This document shows positions 17,747 to 25,941 of a DNA stretch of 64,000 nucleotides, piece by piece. Position 1 is the stretch's first letter; the number at the start of each line of letters is the position of its first letter. The DNA comes from Rhodobacter sp. (GTDB lineage: Bacteria; Pseudomonadota; Alphaproteobacteria; Rhodobacterales; Rhodobacteraceae). The translations under genes and the position numbers were made by a program. Where the stretch lies: positions 248,001-312,000 of the forward strand of contig JACKKG010000001.1 in assembly GCA_020637515.1 (NCBI GenBank). Direction: 5' to 3'. A model generated the notes under the pieces. That model saw only the letters and a program-made list of their open reading frames with translations. It made no database searches and was not told where the DNA came from.

Positions 17747-19363
17747 TCAACGGCGGGTGATGCGCCCGTCGGTATAGGGCGCGTAGGGCTGGTTGGCCGC
17801 CAGATATTCGGCCACCACATCCGCCAGATCGGGACCGAAATCATAGGCATTCATCGCGTCGTCGCGGAACATCGCGTAGCCGTCGCCGCCCCGGCGCATG
17901 AAGTCGTTCGTCACTACGCCATAGACCACCGCCGGGTCGATGGGCGCCCAGGCCCCGTCCCGCATGACCATCACGTCGCTGACCCGGCTGCCGGCCTCGG
18001 CATTGGGGTCAAAGGTGTAGTGCAGCCCCGCCACCTGCGCGAAGCGGCCCGCGCCGTCCGCCAACTGGCTGACGCCGTTCTCCAGCGCCGCGACGACCTG
18101 AGCGCCGTTCAGCTGAAAGGTGGCCAGCGTGTTCTGGAACGGCAGCACCGCCAGCACCTCGCCCATGGTGATCGTGCCCTCGTCGATCGAAGCCCGCAAC
18201 CCGCCGCCGTTCTGGATGGCGATGGTCACGCCCTGATCCGCGACGCGGGCCAGCATCGCGTCGGCCACCAGGTTGCCCATCGAGCATTCCATCTGCCGGC
18301 AGACCGTGCGGTCGCCCTCGATGGCGGCGGTGGCCTCGGACACGGGGCGGTTGCGGGTTTCCTCGAGAGGGCCGGCCAACTCGCTGACCCAGGCGGCAAT
18401 CGTCGGATCGGGGGTCACCTCGGCGTTGATCTCGATCGCGTCACCCGAGGCGAAGATCAGATTGTTCTGTTCATCGAGATCCAGCACCAGGTGACCCAGA
18501 TAGCGGCTATAGGCCCCCGCCGTGACGACCGGCACCATGCCGCCGGCCTCGGAATCGACCCAGGTCGGATAGGGCCCCTCGCGCGCGGGGTCCGAGGCGG
18601 ACAGATAGGTGTGGCTGTGCCCGCCCACCACGGCGGCCAGCCCCGGCACCTGCGCGGCAATGCGCTGGTCGGCGGTGTAGCCGGTGTGCGTCAGCGCGAT
18701 GATCGGCGCCGCGCCCTGCTCTTGCAACTGCGCCACGGCAGCGCGCAGCGCGTCGATTTCATTGCCGAAGCCGATGGTCGGCCCGGGCGACGAGGTTTCC
18801 CCCGAATCCGCCGCCAGCACGGACACCACGCCGACATGCAGCCCGCCGGTTTCCACGATGGCCCAGGGCGCGATACGGCCCGCCAGCAGGTTGTTCTGCG
18901 AGGCGTCGATATTGGCCGAGATGATCGGGAAGCTGACGGTATCGAGGAACAGCGCCAGCCCCTCGGGGCCGTTGTCGAATTCGTGGTTGCCCACCGCCAT
19001 CACATCGACGCCGATCCGCTCCAGCAGCTCGGCTTCGACGCGGCCGCCATAGGTGGTATAGAACAGCGACCCCTGGCTGTCGTCGCCGGCATCGAGCACC
19101 AGCACCGGGTGGCCCTCGGCCTCGATGGCGCCGCGCATCTGCGAGATCAGCGCATAAAGCCGCGCCGCGCCGCCATAACAGCGGCCCTCGGCCTCGTCGC
19201 CGGCCGAGCAAGTCGAATTGAACCGGTTGATCGATTCGATGCGGCTGTGGAAATCGTTGAAATGCAGGATATGAAGTTCGGTATCCGCGAGGCCCGGCAA
19301 GGCACTGGCCGCGACCAGCGCCGAGGAGCCCAGAAGGGTCCGAAGCTGAGGCGAAAAGGTCAT
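17747..19363 (-). CDS. Periplasmic 5'-nucleotidase (UshA-like)
   Basis: 538 residues with a cleavable signal peptide (cleavage probably after ALPGLA, residue 26). The N-terminal metallophosphatase domain shows HILHFNDFHSRIE (Asp/His metal ligands), LDAGDDSQGS, VGNHEFDNG and GGHSHTYL. The C-terminal 5'-nucleotidase domain contains QNGGGLRASIDEG and TNDFMRRGGDGY, which form the nucleotide pocket. It dephosphorylates extracellular nucleotides so the nucleosides or bases can be salvaged. It is convergent with the 8-oxoguanine deaminase gene, so purine scavenging is a sensible shared theme. AGGGGAT precedes the ATG. Confidence 0.92.
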   Translation of the reverse strand: MTFSPQLRTLLGSSALVAASALPGLADTELHILHFNDFHSRIESINRFNSTCSAGDEAEGRCYGGAARLYALISQMRGAIEAEGHPVLVLDAGDDSQGSLFYTTYGGRVEAELLERIGVDVMAVGNHEFDNGPEGLALFLDTVSFPIISANIDASQNNLLAGRIAPWAIVETGGLHVGVVSVLAADSGETSSPGPTIGFGNEIDALRAAVAQLQEQGAAPIIALTHTGYTADQRIAAQVPGLAAVVGGHSHTYLSASDPAREGPYPTWVDSEAGGMVPVVTAGAYSRYLGHLVLDLDEQNNLIFASGDAIEINAEVTPDPTIAAWVSELAGPLEETRNRPVSEATAAIEGDRTVCRQMECSMGNLVADAMLARVADQGVTIAIQNGGGLRASIDEGTITMGEVLAVLPFQNTLATFQLNGAQVVAALENGVSQLADGAGRFAQVAGLHYTFDPNAEAGSRVSDVMVMRDGAWAPIDPAVVYGVVTNDFMRRGGDGYAMFRDDAMNAYDFGPDLADVVAEYLAANQPYAPYTDGRITRR

Positions 19364-19528
19364 TGGAATCCCCTGTGTGTTTTTGTCCCCAAGGTCAAAG
19401 ATTGCGCGCGGCGCCGGCCCGAGTCAAAGGCTCAGTTGCGGGATCGCATCCCGTCGTGACACGACGATGACCCCGCGCGGCCCGCAACGCCCATTGACCG
19501 GGCGCCCCGCTTTGGGCATGAGCAAGCC
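19364..19528. other. Divergent intergenic region with a small palindrome
   Basis: 165 bp between the nucleotidase and DUF952 genes. It contains CGTCGT-GAC-ACGACG at about 19453-19467, a perfect 6-bp inverted repeat that could bind a regulator. No other signal is clear. Confidence 0.35.
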
Positions 19529-19867
19529 ATGCTGATATTCAAGATCTTCCGCCGCCCGGAATGGGACGCGCTTGTCACCCGGGGCCACACCGCGGGCGCC
19601 CCCATCGATCTGGCGGACGGCTATATCCACCTTTCGACCGCGCAACAGGTGGCCGAAACCGCCGCACGGCATTTTGCCGGGGTCAGCGACCTGGTTCTGG
19701 TCGCCGTCGATCCCGACCGGCTGGGACCGGCGCTGCGATGGGAGCCCTCGCGCGGGGGGGCGCTGTTCCCACATCTCTATCGTGAGATGACCCTGGCGGA
19801 TGTCGTCTGGGACAAGTCCCTGCCACTGGGCGCGGCCGGCCATATCTTCCCCGAAGGGGTGATCTGA
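19529..19867 (+). CDS. DUF952 family protein
   Basis: 112 residues, the usual length of DUF952. Conserved parts are the start (IFKIFRRPEWDAL), the central DGYIHLSTAQQVAETAARHF and the later RWEPSRGGALFPHLYRE. The fold resembles ADP-ribosyltransferase-like or small ligand-binding domains in some predictions, but no function is established. The stop overlaps the pyrD start by one base (TGATG), so the two are translationally coupled. Confidence 0.85.
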   Translation: MLIFKIFRRPEWDALVTRGHTAGAPIDLADGYIHLSTAQQVAETAARHFAGVSDLVLVAVDPDRLGPALRWEPSRGGALFPHLYREMTLADVVWDKSLPLGAAGHIFPEGVI

Positions 19868-20919
19868 TGATCGAATCGCTGGGCCTGTGGGCCATGCACC
19901 GGATCGACCCCGAAACCGGGCACGGTCTGGCGCTGAAGGCCTTGAACGCGGGTCTGGTGCCCCTGGCGGGCACGATCACCTCGGTCCGGCTGCGCACCGA
20001 GATCGCCGGCCTGCAACTGCCGAACCCGGTGGGTTTGGCGGCCGGGTTCGACAAGAATGCGATCGCGCTGGCCCCCCTGGCCCGCGCCGGCTTCGGCTTT
20101 GTCGAGGTGGGCGCCGCGACCCCGCGCCCGCAGGCGGGCAACCCCCGCCCCCGCCTGTTCCGCCTGACCGAGGACCGCGCCGTCATCAACCGCTTCGGCT
20201 TCAACAACGACGGGGCGCAGGCCATCGCCCAGCGTCTGGCGCGCCGCCCCGACGGGCCGGTGGTCGGATTGAACCTGGGCGCCAACAAGGACAGCGCCGA
20301 CCGCGCGGCGGATTTCGCGCAGGTGCTGCGAACCTGTGGCCCGCATGTCGATTTCGTCACGGTCAACGTATCCTCGCCCAACACCGAAAAGCTGCGCGAC
20401 CTGCAAGGGCCGGCGGCGCTGTCGGCCTTGCTGGCCGGCGTGATGCAGGCCCGCGCCGAGCTGGAGCGCGCCATCCCCGTGTTCCTGAAGATCGCGCCCG
20501 ATCTCGATCCCGAGGGACTGGCCGGCATCGCCGAGGTTGCGCGCACCAGCCGGCTGGACGCGATCATCGCCACCAACACGACCCTGTCGCGCGACGGGCT
20601 GACCAGCCGCCACAAGGGCGAGGCCGGCGGTCTGTCCGGCGCGCCCCTGTTCGAGAAATCGACCCGGGTGCTGGCGCAGCTTTCGCGCCTGACCGGCGGG
20701 CAGATCCCGCTGATCGGGGTCGGCGGCATCGATTCGGCCGAAGCCGCCTATGCCAAGATCCGCGCCGGGGCGAGCGCGGTGCAGCTCTATTCCGCGCTGG
20801 TCTACCAGGGCTTTTCGCTGGTCGGCCAGGTGGCGCGCGGGCTTGAGACCTTGCTCACGCGCGACGGGTTCGCCACGATCGCGGACGCCGTCGGAACCGG
20901 GAGGGATCAATGGCTGTAA
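19867..20919 (+). CDS. pyrD: Dihydroorotate dehydrogenase (quinone), class 2
   Basis: 350 residues. The N-terminal amphipathic membrane-binding extension (residues 1-30) marks the class 2 enzyme. Key parts are GLAAGFDKNA (FMN contact Lys), VINRFGFNND, the catalytic Ser in TVNVSSPNTEKLRDL, LKIAPDL, ATNTT and GVGGIDSAEAAYAKIRAGAS for FMN phosphate. It oxidises dihydroorotate to orotate and reduces ubiquinone in pyrimidine synthesis. It shares one base with the DUF952 stop, and its end overlaps the start of the arsC-like gene by 10 nt. Confidence 0.96.
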   Translation: MIESLGLWAMHRIDPETGHGLALKALNAGLVPLAGTITSVRLRTEIAGLQLPNPVGLAAGFDKNAIALAPLARAGFGFVEVGAATPRPQAGNPRPRLFRLTEDRAVINRFGFNNDGAQAIAQRLARRPDGPVVGLNLGANKDSADRAADFAQVLRTCGPHVDFVTVNVSSPNTEKLRDLQGPAALSALLAGVMQARAELERAIPVFLKIAPDLDPEGLAGIAEVARTSRLDAIIATNTTLSRDGLTSRHKGEAGGLSGAPLFEKSTRVLAQLSRLTGGQIPLIGVGGIDSAEAAYAKIRAGASAVQLYSALVYQGFSLVGQVARGLETLLTRDGFATIADAVGTGRDQWL

Positions 20920-21251
20920 CCACCGACACGTTGGAAATCTGGCACAATCCGCGCTGTTCGAAATCGCGCCAGGCGCTGGCCTATCTTGCCGAACGGGGGC
21001 TGACGCCCCGGGTGCGGCTGTATCTTCAGGACCAGCCCGATGCCGGGGAAATCCGCGCGATGCTGGCCGCGCTGGGCTTGCCGGCGGCGGACCTGCTGCG
21101 CAAGGACGGCGCGGCGCTGAAAGCGGAACCCGAGGACGCGATCATCGCGGCCATGGTGGCGGACAGCGCACTGATCGAACGCCCGGTCATCCGCCGCGGC
21201 GGCGCGGCGGTCATCGGCCGCCCGACCGAGGCCATCGACCGGCTGCTCTAA
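20910..21251 (+). CDS. arsC: ArsC-family arsenate reductase-like protein
   Basis: 113 residues, thioredoxin-like fold of the glutaredoxin-dependent ArsC/Spx/YfgD group. The active Cys16 lies in HNPRCSKSRQ, and the later IERPVIRRGGAAVIGRPTEAI contains the Arg residues used by ArsC. No arsR, acr3 or arsB neighbours exist, and the gene follows pyrD with a 10-nt overlap, so a housekeeping YfgD-like role is as likely as arsenate resistance. Its stop interlocks with that of the convergent transglycosylase gene in CTAA. Confidence 0.85.
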   Translation: MAVTTDTLEIWHNPRCSKSRQALAYLAERGLTPRVRLYLQDQPDAGEIRAMLAALGLPAADLLRKDGAALKAEPEDAIIAAMVADSALIERPVIRRGGAAVIGRPTEAIDRLL

Positions 21252-22105
21252 CCCGCCCGGCCGACCGCGCGAATCGCAAAGACGCACCCGTCCGAGGGCA
21301 GCTCGGGCACGGTGGCGCAAAGGCCCCGCGCCACCTGCCAGGCCGCCAGGACCTTGGGCACGTAGTCGCGTGTTTCGGCAAAGGGAGGCACACCGCCCGA
21401 CCGCCGGACGGCGCCCTCGCCAGCGTTGTAGCCGGCCAGCGCCAGCACCACGTCGCCATCGAATTCGCCCATCAGCCAATCCAGATAGGCCACCCCGCCC
21501 TGGATGTTCTGCGCCGGATCGAGCGCGTTCTCGACCCCAAAGCGATCCGCCGTGGCCGGGATCAACTGCATCAACCCCTGCGCCCCGGCGTGGCTGACCG
21601 CCCCGGGCCGCCCGGCGCTTTCAACCGCGATGACGGCCAGCGCCAAGGCCGGCGACACCTGCGTGCCGATCGTGGCGCGCAGGATGTCGCTGCCGTGCGC
21701 GGCGGCGATGTCTTGCAGGTGTTGCACGCTGGGCTGGGGCACCTGCGCCCCCTCAGGCGCGTTGACCAGCGCCGCCATGGCCGCCAGATAGCGACCCGGC
21801 GCGGGCTCGGCCCCCGGGGGGACATGATCCCAGAACCAGCCGAACCGCGAACCGGCGACCGCGCCGCCCGGGGCGGCCTCAGGCTGCGCCGGGGTCTGCG
21901 CCACGGGCTGCGGGCCGGGCGGGGCGATCCGGCGCGCCTGTTCCTGGGGGTCGATCTGCACGGTGATCCGCGTGCGCCCGTCCATCGGCGCCACGCCGAT
22001 CCGGCGCGCCGCGAAATCCTGCGCCGCGGCAGGCGGCACAAGACAGGCCACCCCCATCAGGGCGACCAGGATCGCGGCGATTCGTCTGGGCAAGCTGCTC
22101 GGCAT
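21248..22105 (-). CDS. Lytic transglycosylase (SLT domain)
   Basis: 285 residues. Signal peptide at 1-29 (cleavage after PPAAA), a Pro/Ala-rich middle, and a C-terminal SLT domain with AVIAVESAGRPG (catalytic Glu), GLMQLIPATADRFGV and LALAGYNAGEGAV. The family cleaves the glycan strand of peptidoglycan with 1,6-anhydro-muramoyl ends. The ATG at 22105 places the signal peptide at the N-terminus; the longer frame to 22294 would place 63 low-quality residues in front. It diverges from the first Flp pilin gene, so it could open the wall for the Tad pilus, but this is inferred from position only. Confidence 0.88.
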   Translation of the reverse strand: MPSSLPRRIAAILVALMGVACLVPPAAAQDFAARRIGVAPMDGRTRITVQIDPQEQARRIAPPGPQPVAQTPAQPEAAPGGAVAGSRFGWFWDHVPPGAEPAPGRYLAAMAALVNAPEGAQVPQPSVQHLQDIAAAHGSDILRATIGTQVSPALALAVIAVESAGRPGAVSHAGAQGLMQLIPATADRFGVENALDPAQNIQGGVAYLDWLMGEFDGDVVLALAGYNAGEGAVRRSGGVPPFAETRDYVPKVLAAWQVARGLCATVPELPSDGCVFAIRAVGRAG

Positions 22106-22485
22106 GGCCCCTCGTGTTTTGGACACCCTGCCAGAAAACCGCCCCTCGCGCAAACCCGCGCCTGAGGGGCGCTGCGAATCCCCTCCAGCCCCGAGGCCCG
22201 GGACCCGATTCTCGGCGCCCCGCGCGCAGCCGGGCCCTTCCCGGTCCCAATGCCGCATCAGGAACAAAGGACCCGCCGCAGCGCGACTGTCCACGCCCTG
22301 CGATCAAGTCGCGCAAAGACCTTTGGCTCGCCAGATTTCCGCCACATTCCGCCAAGGTCCTGCCGCGGTCTGGGGCGAAAACGTCCCTGTCGAAACGAGG
22401 ACCGGGCCCAAACCCCATCAACCTTCCGCTTCTCGTGACGACACAAGCAATGAATGTATCGTTACCGAACCTGGAGAGCACAACC
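22106..22485. other. 380-bp region between transglycosylase and first pilin gene
   Basis: No gene is supported here. It contains an inverted repeat GCCCCTC ... GAGGGGC at 22141-22170 close to the transglycosylase start. It is presumably the 5' region of two divergent transcripts. No clear CtrA or sigma-54 site was seen. CTGGAGAG at about 22471 is the pilin ribosome-binding site. Confidence 0.5.
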
Positions 22486-22698
22486 ATGACCATCTTCTCG
22501 AACATCAAAGCCTTTGCCGCCAACGAATCGGGCGCCGTCACCGTTGACTGGGTGGTGCTGACCGCCGCCATCGTCGGCCTGGGCCTGGCCGTGATCTCGT
22601 CGGTGCGCACCGGCGTCGGCGATCTGGCGACCGACATCTCGACCTCGCTGTCGGGTGCGACCGTTGCGACGCTGGGCGAACTGGGCGTGAACCAGTAA
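22486..22698 (+). CDS. Flp-type IVb pilin, copy 1
   Basis: 70 residues. A short leader ending in NESG16 is followed by AVTVDW, where Asp at +5 and Trp at +6 replace the Glu-Tyr of classic Flp pilins; this variant is usual in Rhodobacterales-type Tad loci. A 20-residue hydrophobic helix (VVLTAAIVGLGLAVISSV) and a short hydrophilic tail follow. After cleavage by the prepilin peptidase at 32.9 kb the mature subunit would be 54 residues and assemble into the Tad pilus. Start chosen at ATG 22486 with GGAGAG upstream; the longer open frame has no support. A hairpin terminator follows. Confidence 0.92.
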   Translation: MTIFSNIKAFAANESGAVTVDWVVLTAAIVGLGLAVISSVRTGVGDLATDISTSLSGATVATLGELGVNQ

Positions 22699-22701
22699 TC
22701 C
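22486..22701 (+). repeat. Direct repeat unit 1 (pilin duplication)
   Basis: The whole pilin coding sequence plus a few bases is repeated 595 bp downstream at 23081-23296. I count two nucleotide differences across the 213-nt coding part, one changing Ile3 to Leu and one silent at Val60. The flanking DNA is not similar. Confidence 0.95.
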
Positions 22702-22725
22702 GCCCGACACAGACCTGACCGAACT

Positions 22726-22749
22726 GGCCGCCCGAAAGGGCGGCCTTTT
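22726..22749 (+). terminator. Intrinsic terminator after pilin copy 1
   Basis: Eight-bp stem GGCCGCCC/GGGCGGCC with a GAAA tetraloop, followed by TTTT. Confidence 0.92.
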
Positions 22750-22939
22750 CGATTCCCGGCGCTGGCATGTGACGCCAGGGCCCCGCGCCGACTCGCCCTT
22801 CGACACCCGGGACGCGACGCAGCACCTTTCGTGGCTCTAAGGAGCCCCGGTTTCGAGCGCGGCAACAGTCTTGGGCCCGCGCGTCAAATCACCCAAGGTC
22901 GCGAAACAATTCACGAAAAGATACCTGGTTTGCCCTGAA

Positions 22940-22982
22940 ATCGCCTGATTGCGCCCATCGACCCGCCGTGAATCAGGGCGAT
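22940..22982. promoter_or_regulatory. Inverted repeat upstream of pilin copy 2
   Basis: ATCGCCTGATT and AATCAGGGCGAT pair except for one extra base, 20 bp apart and about 100 bp before the second pilin gene. It could be an operator or an mRNA leader hairpin; there is no counterpart before copy 1. Confidence 0.35.
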
Positions 22983-23080
22983 AACGAAGATGCCGGAACG
23001 GAGAGCGGTTCAACCCCCCTCAACCACGCGTTCGAAGTTCGGGCATCAGTAGCAGTAACCATCATCCTGGAGATACAAGT

Positions 23081-23293
23081 ATGACCCTCTTCTCGAACAT
23101 CAAAGCCTTTGCCGCCAACGAATCGGGCGCCGTCACCGTTGACTGGGTGGTGCTGACCGCCGCCATCGTCGGCCTGGGCCTGGCCGTGATCTCGTCGGTG
23201 CGCACCGGCGTCGGCGATCTGGCGACCGACATCTCGACCTCGCTGTCGGGTGCGACCGTCGCGACGCTGGGCGAACTGGGCGTGAACCAGTAA
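23081..23293 (+). CDS. Flp-type IVb pilin, copy 2
   Basis: 70 residues, identical to copy 1 except Leu instead of Ile at residue 3, which lies in the leader, so the mature pilins would be the same. It has the same cleavage site after Gly16 and Asp at +5. It has its own ribosome site and its own terminator hairpin, and is separated from cpaB by about 190 bp. The two genes could be differently timed sources of one subunit, or a recent duplication kept uniform by gene conversion. Confidence 0.92.
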   Translation: MTLFSNIKAFAANESGAVTVDWVVLTAAIVGLGLAVISSVRTGVGDLATDISTSLSGATVATLGELGVNQ

Positions 23294-23296
23294 TCC
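23081..23296 (+). repeat. Direct repeat unit 2 (pilin duplication)
   Basis: Partner of 22486-22701; see that entry for the differences. Confidence 0.95.
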
Positions 23297-23327
23297 ATCG
23301 GATTTCTTGGCCCTGACACGGGCCTGG

Positions 23328-23353
23328 CGGACCGCATCCCCCGATGCGGTCCG
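23328..23353 (+). terminator. Intrinsic terminator after pilin copy 2
   Basis: Eleven-bp perfect stem (CGGACCGCATC/GATGCGGTCCG) with a CCCC loop, then TTTCGTT. Confidence 0.85.
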
Positions 23354-23488
23354 TTTCGTTCCGACGGCCACATCTTTCCCATGGTCGCGCCACGATCCTG
23401 CCCAAATCGCCCGGCAGGATCATGCGGTCAGACCCGCGTCACCGCGGGTGCATTCAAAGCAACCGAGAAAACCGCACAGGAGTTTGCC

Positions 23489-24325
23489 ATGCGCGCAGTT
23501 CAGATCGGAGTCCTCGGCATCGGCCTGGCGCTGGCTGGTTTCGGCGTCTACATGGCGCAGAATTACGTCGCGCAGACGCGCAGCGCCCTGGCTGTCGTGC
23601 AAGCACGCAACGCCGCCGCGCCCGGCGCCATTGCCACCGTCAACGTGATGGTCACCACGCGCCCCATGCGCTACGGCGAGCCGATCCGCGCCGAAGACGT
23701 GCGAAGCGTCGCCTGGCCCGCGAACGCGGTGCCGCCAGGCGTGTTCAACAGCATGGATGACGTGGTTCCCGATCCTGACCGCCCGCGCGTGGCGCTGCGC
23801 GCGATGGAGCCGATGGAACCGCTTCTGGCGGTCAAGGTCAGCGAACCCGGCCAGCCCGCGGGCATCACCGCGATCCTGACCCCGGGGATGCGCGCCTTTA
23901 CCATCCGCGTGGACCAGAACAGCGGGATCTCGGGAACGCTGCGCCCCTCGGACACGGTCGATATCTATTGGACCGGCCGTGGCGCCCAAGACGGCGAGGT
24001 CACGCGCCTTTTGTCCAGCGGCGTGAAGATCATCGCGCTGGACGAGAACGGCGATCAGGACCGCACCTTCAACGGCATTCCGCGCTCGGTCACGGTCGAG
24101 GCCGCGCCCGAGATGATCGCTTCGCTGGCACAGGGCCAGTCCACGGGACGGCTGTCACTTTCCCTGGTCGGCCTGGACGACACCACGGCGACCAGCCAGA
24201 TTCAGGTGGACAGCCGCAGCCTGCTGGGCATGGAAACCCGGGCCGCGGCACCGGTCGAACGCTGCACGGTGCGCACCCGCCGCGGGTCCGAGGTGGTCAT
24301 GATCGAGATCCCCTGCACCAACTGA
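23489..24325 (+). CDS. cpaB: Tad pilus assembly protein CpaB/RcpC
   Basis: 278 residues. An N-terminal membrane anchor (residues 4-22) is followed by an SAF domain (ATVNVMVTTRPMRYGEPIRAEDV; roughly residues 50-115) and the RcpC/CpaB domain with GMRAFTIRVDQNSGISG and LRPSDTVDIYWTG. CpaB/RcpC is a periplasmic, wall-associated part of the Tad export machine that works with the secretin. The ATG at 23489 follows CAGGAG and gives the expected short cytoplasmic start; the longer open frame is rejected. A terminator separates it from cpaC, so it may be transcribed apart from the rest. Confidence 0.93.
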   Translation: MRAVQIGVLGIGLALAGFGVYMAQNYVAQTRSALAVVQARNAAAPGAIATVNVMVTTRPMRYGEPIRAEDVRSVAWPANAVPPGVFNSMDDVVPDPDRPRVALRAMEPMEPLLAVKVSEPGQPAGITAILTPGMRAFTIRVDQNSGISGTLRPSDTVDIYWTGRGAQDGEVTRLLSSGVKIIALDENGDQDRTFNGIPRSVTVEAAPEMIASLAQGQSTGRLSLSLVGLDDTTATSQIQVDSRSLLGMETRAAAPVERCTVRTRRGSEVVMIEIPCTN

Positions 24326-24349
24326 CGCGGCAATTGCGCCACAGGGAAG

Positions 24350-24370
24350 GCCCCCAGATATGGGGGCTTT
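24350..24370 (+). terminator. Intrinsic terminator after cpaB
   Basis: Seven-bp stem GCCCCCA/TGGGGGC with loop GATA, followed by TTT. Confidence 0.8.
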
Positions 24371-24431
24371 CGCATGGGCGAACCGCGACACCTCGGTGCG
24401 GGGACGGACAACAACGCGAAAAACGCGCCGC

Positions 24432-24470
24432 AATCAATTGATTCTTGCATAAAAAACCGGATTCAAGCAT
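24432..24470. promoter_or_regulatory. AT-rich operator-like region before cpaC
   Basis: A perfect 12-bp palindrome AATCAATTGATT (24432-24443) overlaps a 10-bp direct repeat, ATTCTTGCAT (24441-24450) and ATTCAAGCAT (24461-24470), whose starts are exactly 20 bp apart. The stretch is conspicuously AT-rich in a GC-rich region, 60-100 bp before cpaC, so it is a likely promoter/operator of the main tad operon. The binding protein is unknown; the LytTR regulator at 34.8 kb is one candidate because LytTR proteins often bind spaced direct repeats. Confidence 0.45.
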
Positions 24471-24530
24471 TCTAGCCCCGACCGGTGCGCAAGATGCTGG
24501 CATCCTGAGGTGATCGAGAGGCAGGATCAC

Positions 24531-25937
24531 ATGACCGTTAAGAGTAGTTTCGCGCCGTCTCTGGCGCTGGCCCTTGCAGGCCTGGCAACCCCATTGCTGA
24601 TGGCGGGTGGCGCCCATGCGCAGACCCTGCGCGTGGCCTCGACCAGCATTCGCGATACGCTGAGCGTGGCGATGAACCGCGCGGTGGTCGTCGATTCCGA
24701 TACGCCCTTTGTCGAGCTGTCGATCGCCAACCCGGGAATCGCCGACATTTCCACCCTGTCCGATCGGTCGATCTATGTGCTGGGCAAGGCGCCCGGGCGC
24801 ACGACATTGACCATCCTGGGTGCGAATGGCGAACTGATCGCCAACGTCGAAGTGCAGGTCACCCCCGATGTCGCGGAATTCCGCGAACGGCTGCGGCAGA
24901 TCCTGCCGTCGGAAAACATCGAGGTGCGCACCGCCAACGACGGCATCGTGATGTCGGGTGTCGTGACCTCGGCAGCACGGATGGACGCGGCGCTGCAACT
25001 GGCCGAACGCTATGCGCCGGGCCGGGTGTCGAATCTGATGAGCGTCGGCGGCAGCCAGCAGGTCATGTTGCAGGTGCGCTTCTCCGAGGTGCAGCGGACC
25101 GCGGCACAGAACCTCGCGGCGAGCCTTGCCGTCGGTGGTGGTGGCAACGTCCTGGGCAGCGGCGCCTTCAGCACCGCGACCGCCGCGACCGCGGCGCTGG
25201 GCGGCTCGGTCTCGCCCTCGGGCGCGGACCGTCAGGGTGTGTTGTCCGGCGGCTTCACCATCGGCAGCGTGCAGTTCCAGGTGATGCTCGAGGCGCTGGA
25301 ATCGAACGGTCTGGCGCGGACCCTGTCCGAACCCAGCCTCACCGCCCTGTCCGGCCAGGAGGCCCACTTCCTGGCGGGCGGCGAAATTCCCGTGCCGGTC
25401 GTCGGCAGCTCGGGCTCGGTCAGCATCGATTACCGGTCGTTTGGTGTCGAACTGACCTTTACCCCGGTCGTCGGCAATGACAGCCAGATCAACCTGACGA
25501 TGGATGCGAGCGTATCCAGCCTGGATGCCGCGAACGGCGTCAGCACGGGCGGCGTGACAGTGCCCGCCTTCCGGCGGCGGCAGACCTCGACCACGGTCGA
25601 ACTGCACGATGGCGAAAGCTTCGCCATCGCCGGCCTGTTGCAGGACGATTTCCAGGGCAACATCGACCAGGTGCCATGGCTGGGCGACCTGCCGGTGCTG
25701 GGCGCGCTGTTCCGCAGCACCAATTATCAGCGCAATCAAAGCGAACTGATGATTTTCGTCACCGCGCATCTGGTGACACCGACCCGCAGCGATGCGCTGA
25801 TCCTGCCGACCGACCGGATCCGCCCGCCGTCCGAGCGCGACCTGTTCCTCAACGGGCGCATGTCCGGCGCAAGCGGTGGCGCGGGCGAGGTCGCGCGGCA
25901 GGACTTCCGCGGCGGCTACGGCTATGTGATGGAGTAA
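24531..25937 (+). CDS. cpaC: Tad secretin CpaC/RcpA
   Basis: 468 residues. The signal peptide ends at GAHA (about residue 30). The pilus-assembly N-domain (VASTSIRDTLSVAMNRAVVV, then LSDRSIYVLGKAPGRTTLTI) is followed by a BON-like region and the secretin core from about residue 230 (FQVMLEALESNGLARTLSEP; LAGGEIPVPV; VPWLGDLPVLGALFRSTNY at the end of the barrel domain). It forms the outer-membrane channel of the Tad pilus. The ATG at 24531 is preferred over an in-frame codon at 24510, since the signal peptide starts there. First gene of the compact operon that runs to 34.8 kb. Confidence 0.95.
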   Translation: MTVKSSFAPSLALALAGLATPLLMAGGAHAQTLRVASTSIRDTLSVAMNRAVVVDSDTPFVELSIANPGIADISTLSDRSIYVLGKAPGRTTLTILGANGELIANVEVQVTPDVAEFRERLRQILPSENIEVRTANDGIVMSGVVTSAARMDAALQLAERYAPGRVSNLMSVGGSQQVMLQVRFSEVQRTAAQNLAASLAVGGGGNVLGSGAFSTATAATAALGGSVSPSGADRQGVLSGGFTIGSVQFQVMLEALESNGLARTLSEPSLTALSGQEAHFLAGGEIPVPVVGSSGSVSIDYRSFGVELTFTPVVGNDSQINLTMDASVSSLDAANGVSTGGVTVPAFRRRQTSTTVELHDGESFAIAGLLQDDFQGNIDQVPWLGDLPVLGALFRSTNYQRNQSELMIFVTAHLVTPTRSDALILPTDRIRPPSERDLFLNGRMSGASGGAGEVARQDFRGGYGYVME

Positions 25938-25941
25938 CGCG

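Larger units (their letters stand above)
22699..23080. other. 382-bp region between the two pilin genes
   Basis: Holds the copy 1 terminator (22726-22749) and an imperfect inverted repeat near the middle (22940-22982), then the ribosome site CCTGGAGA before copy 2. No gene is supported. The second pilin gene therefore probably has its own promoter in this stretch. Confidence 0.55.

Noticed and set aside
20910..21251. Arsenic resistance operon
   Set aside because: No arsR, arsB or acr3 gene; the ArsC-like gene stands beside pyrD.
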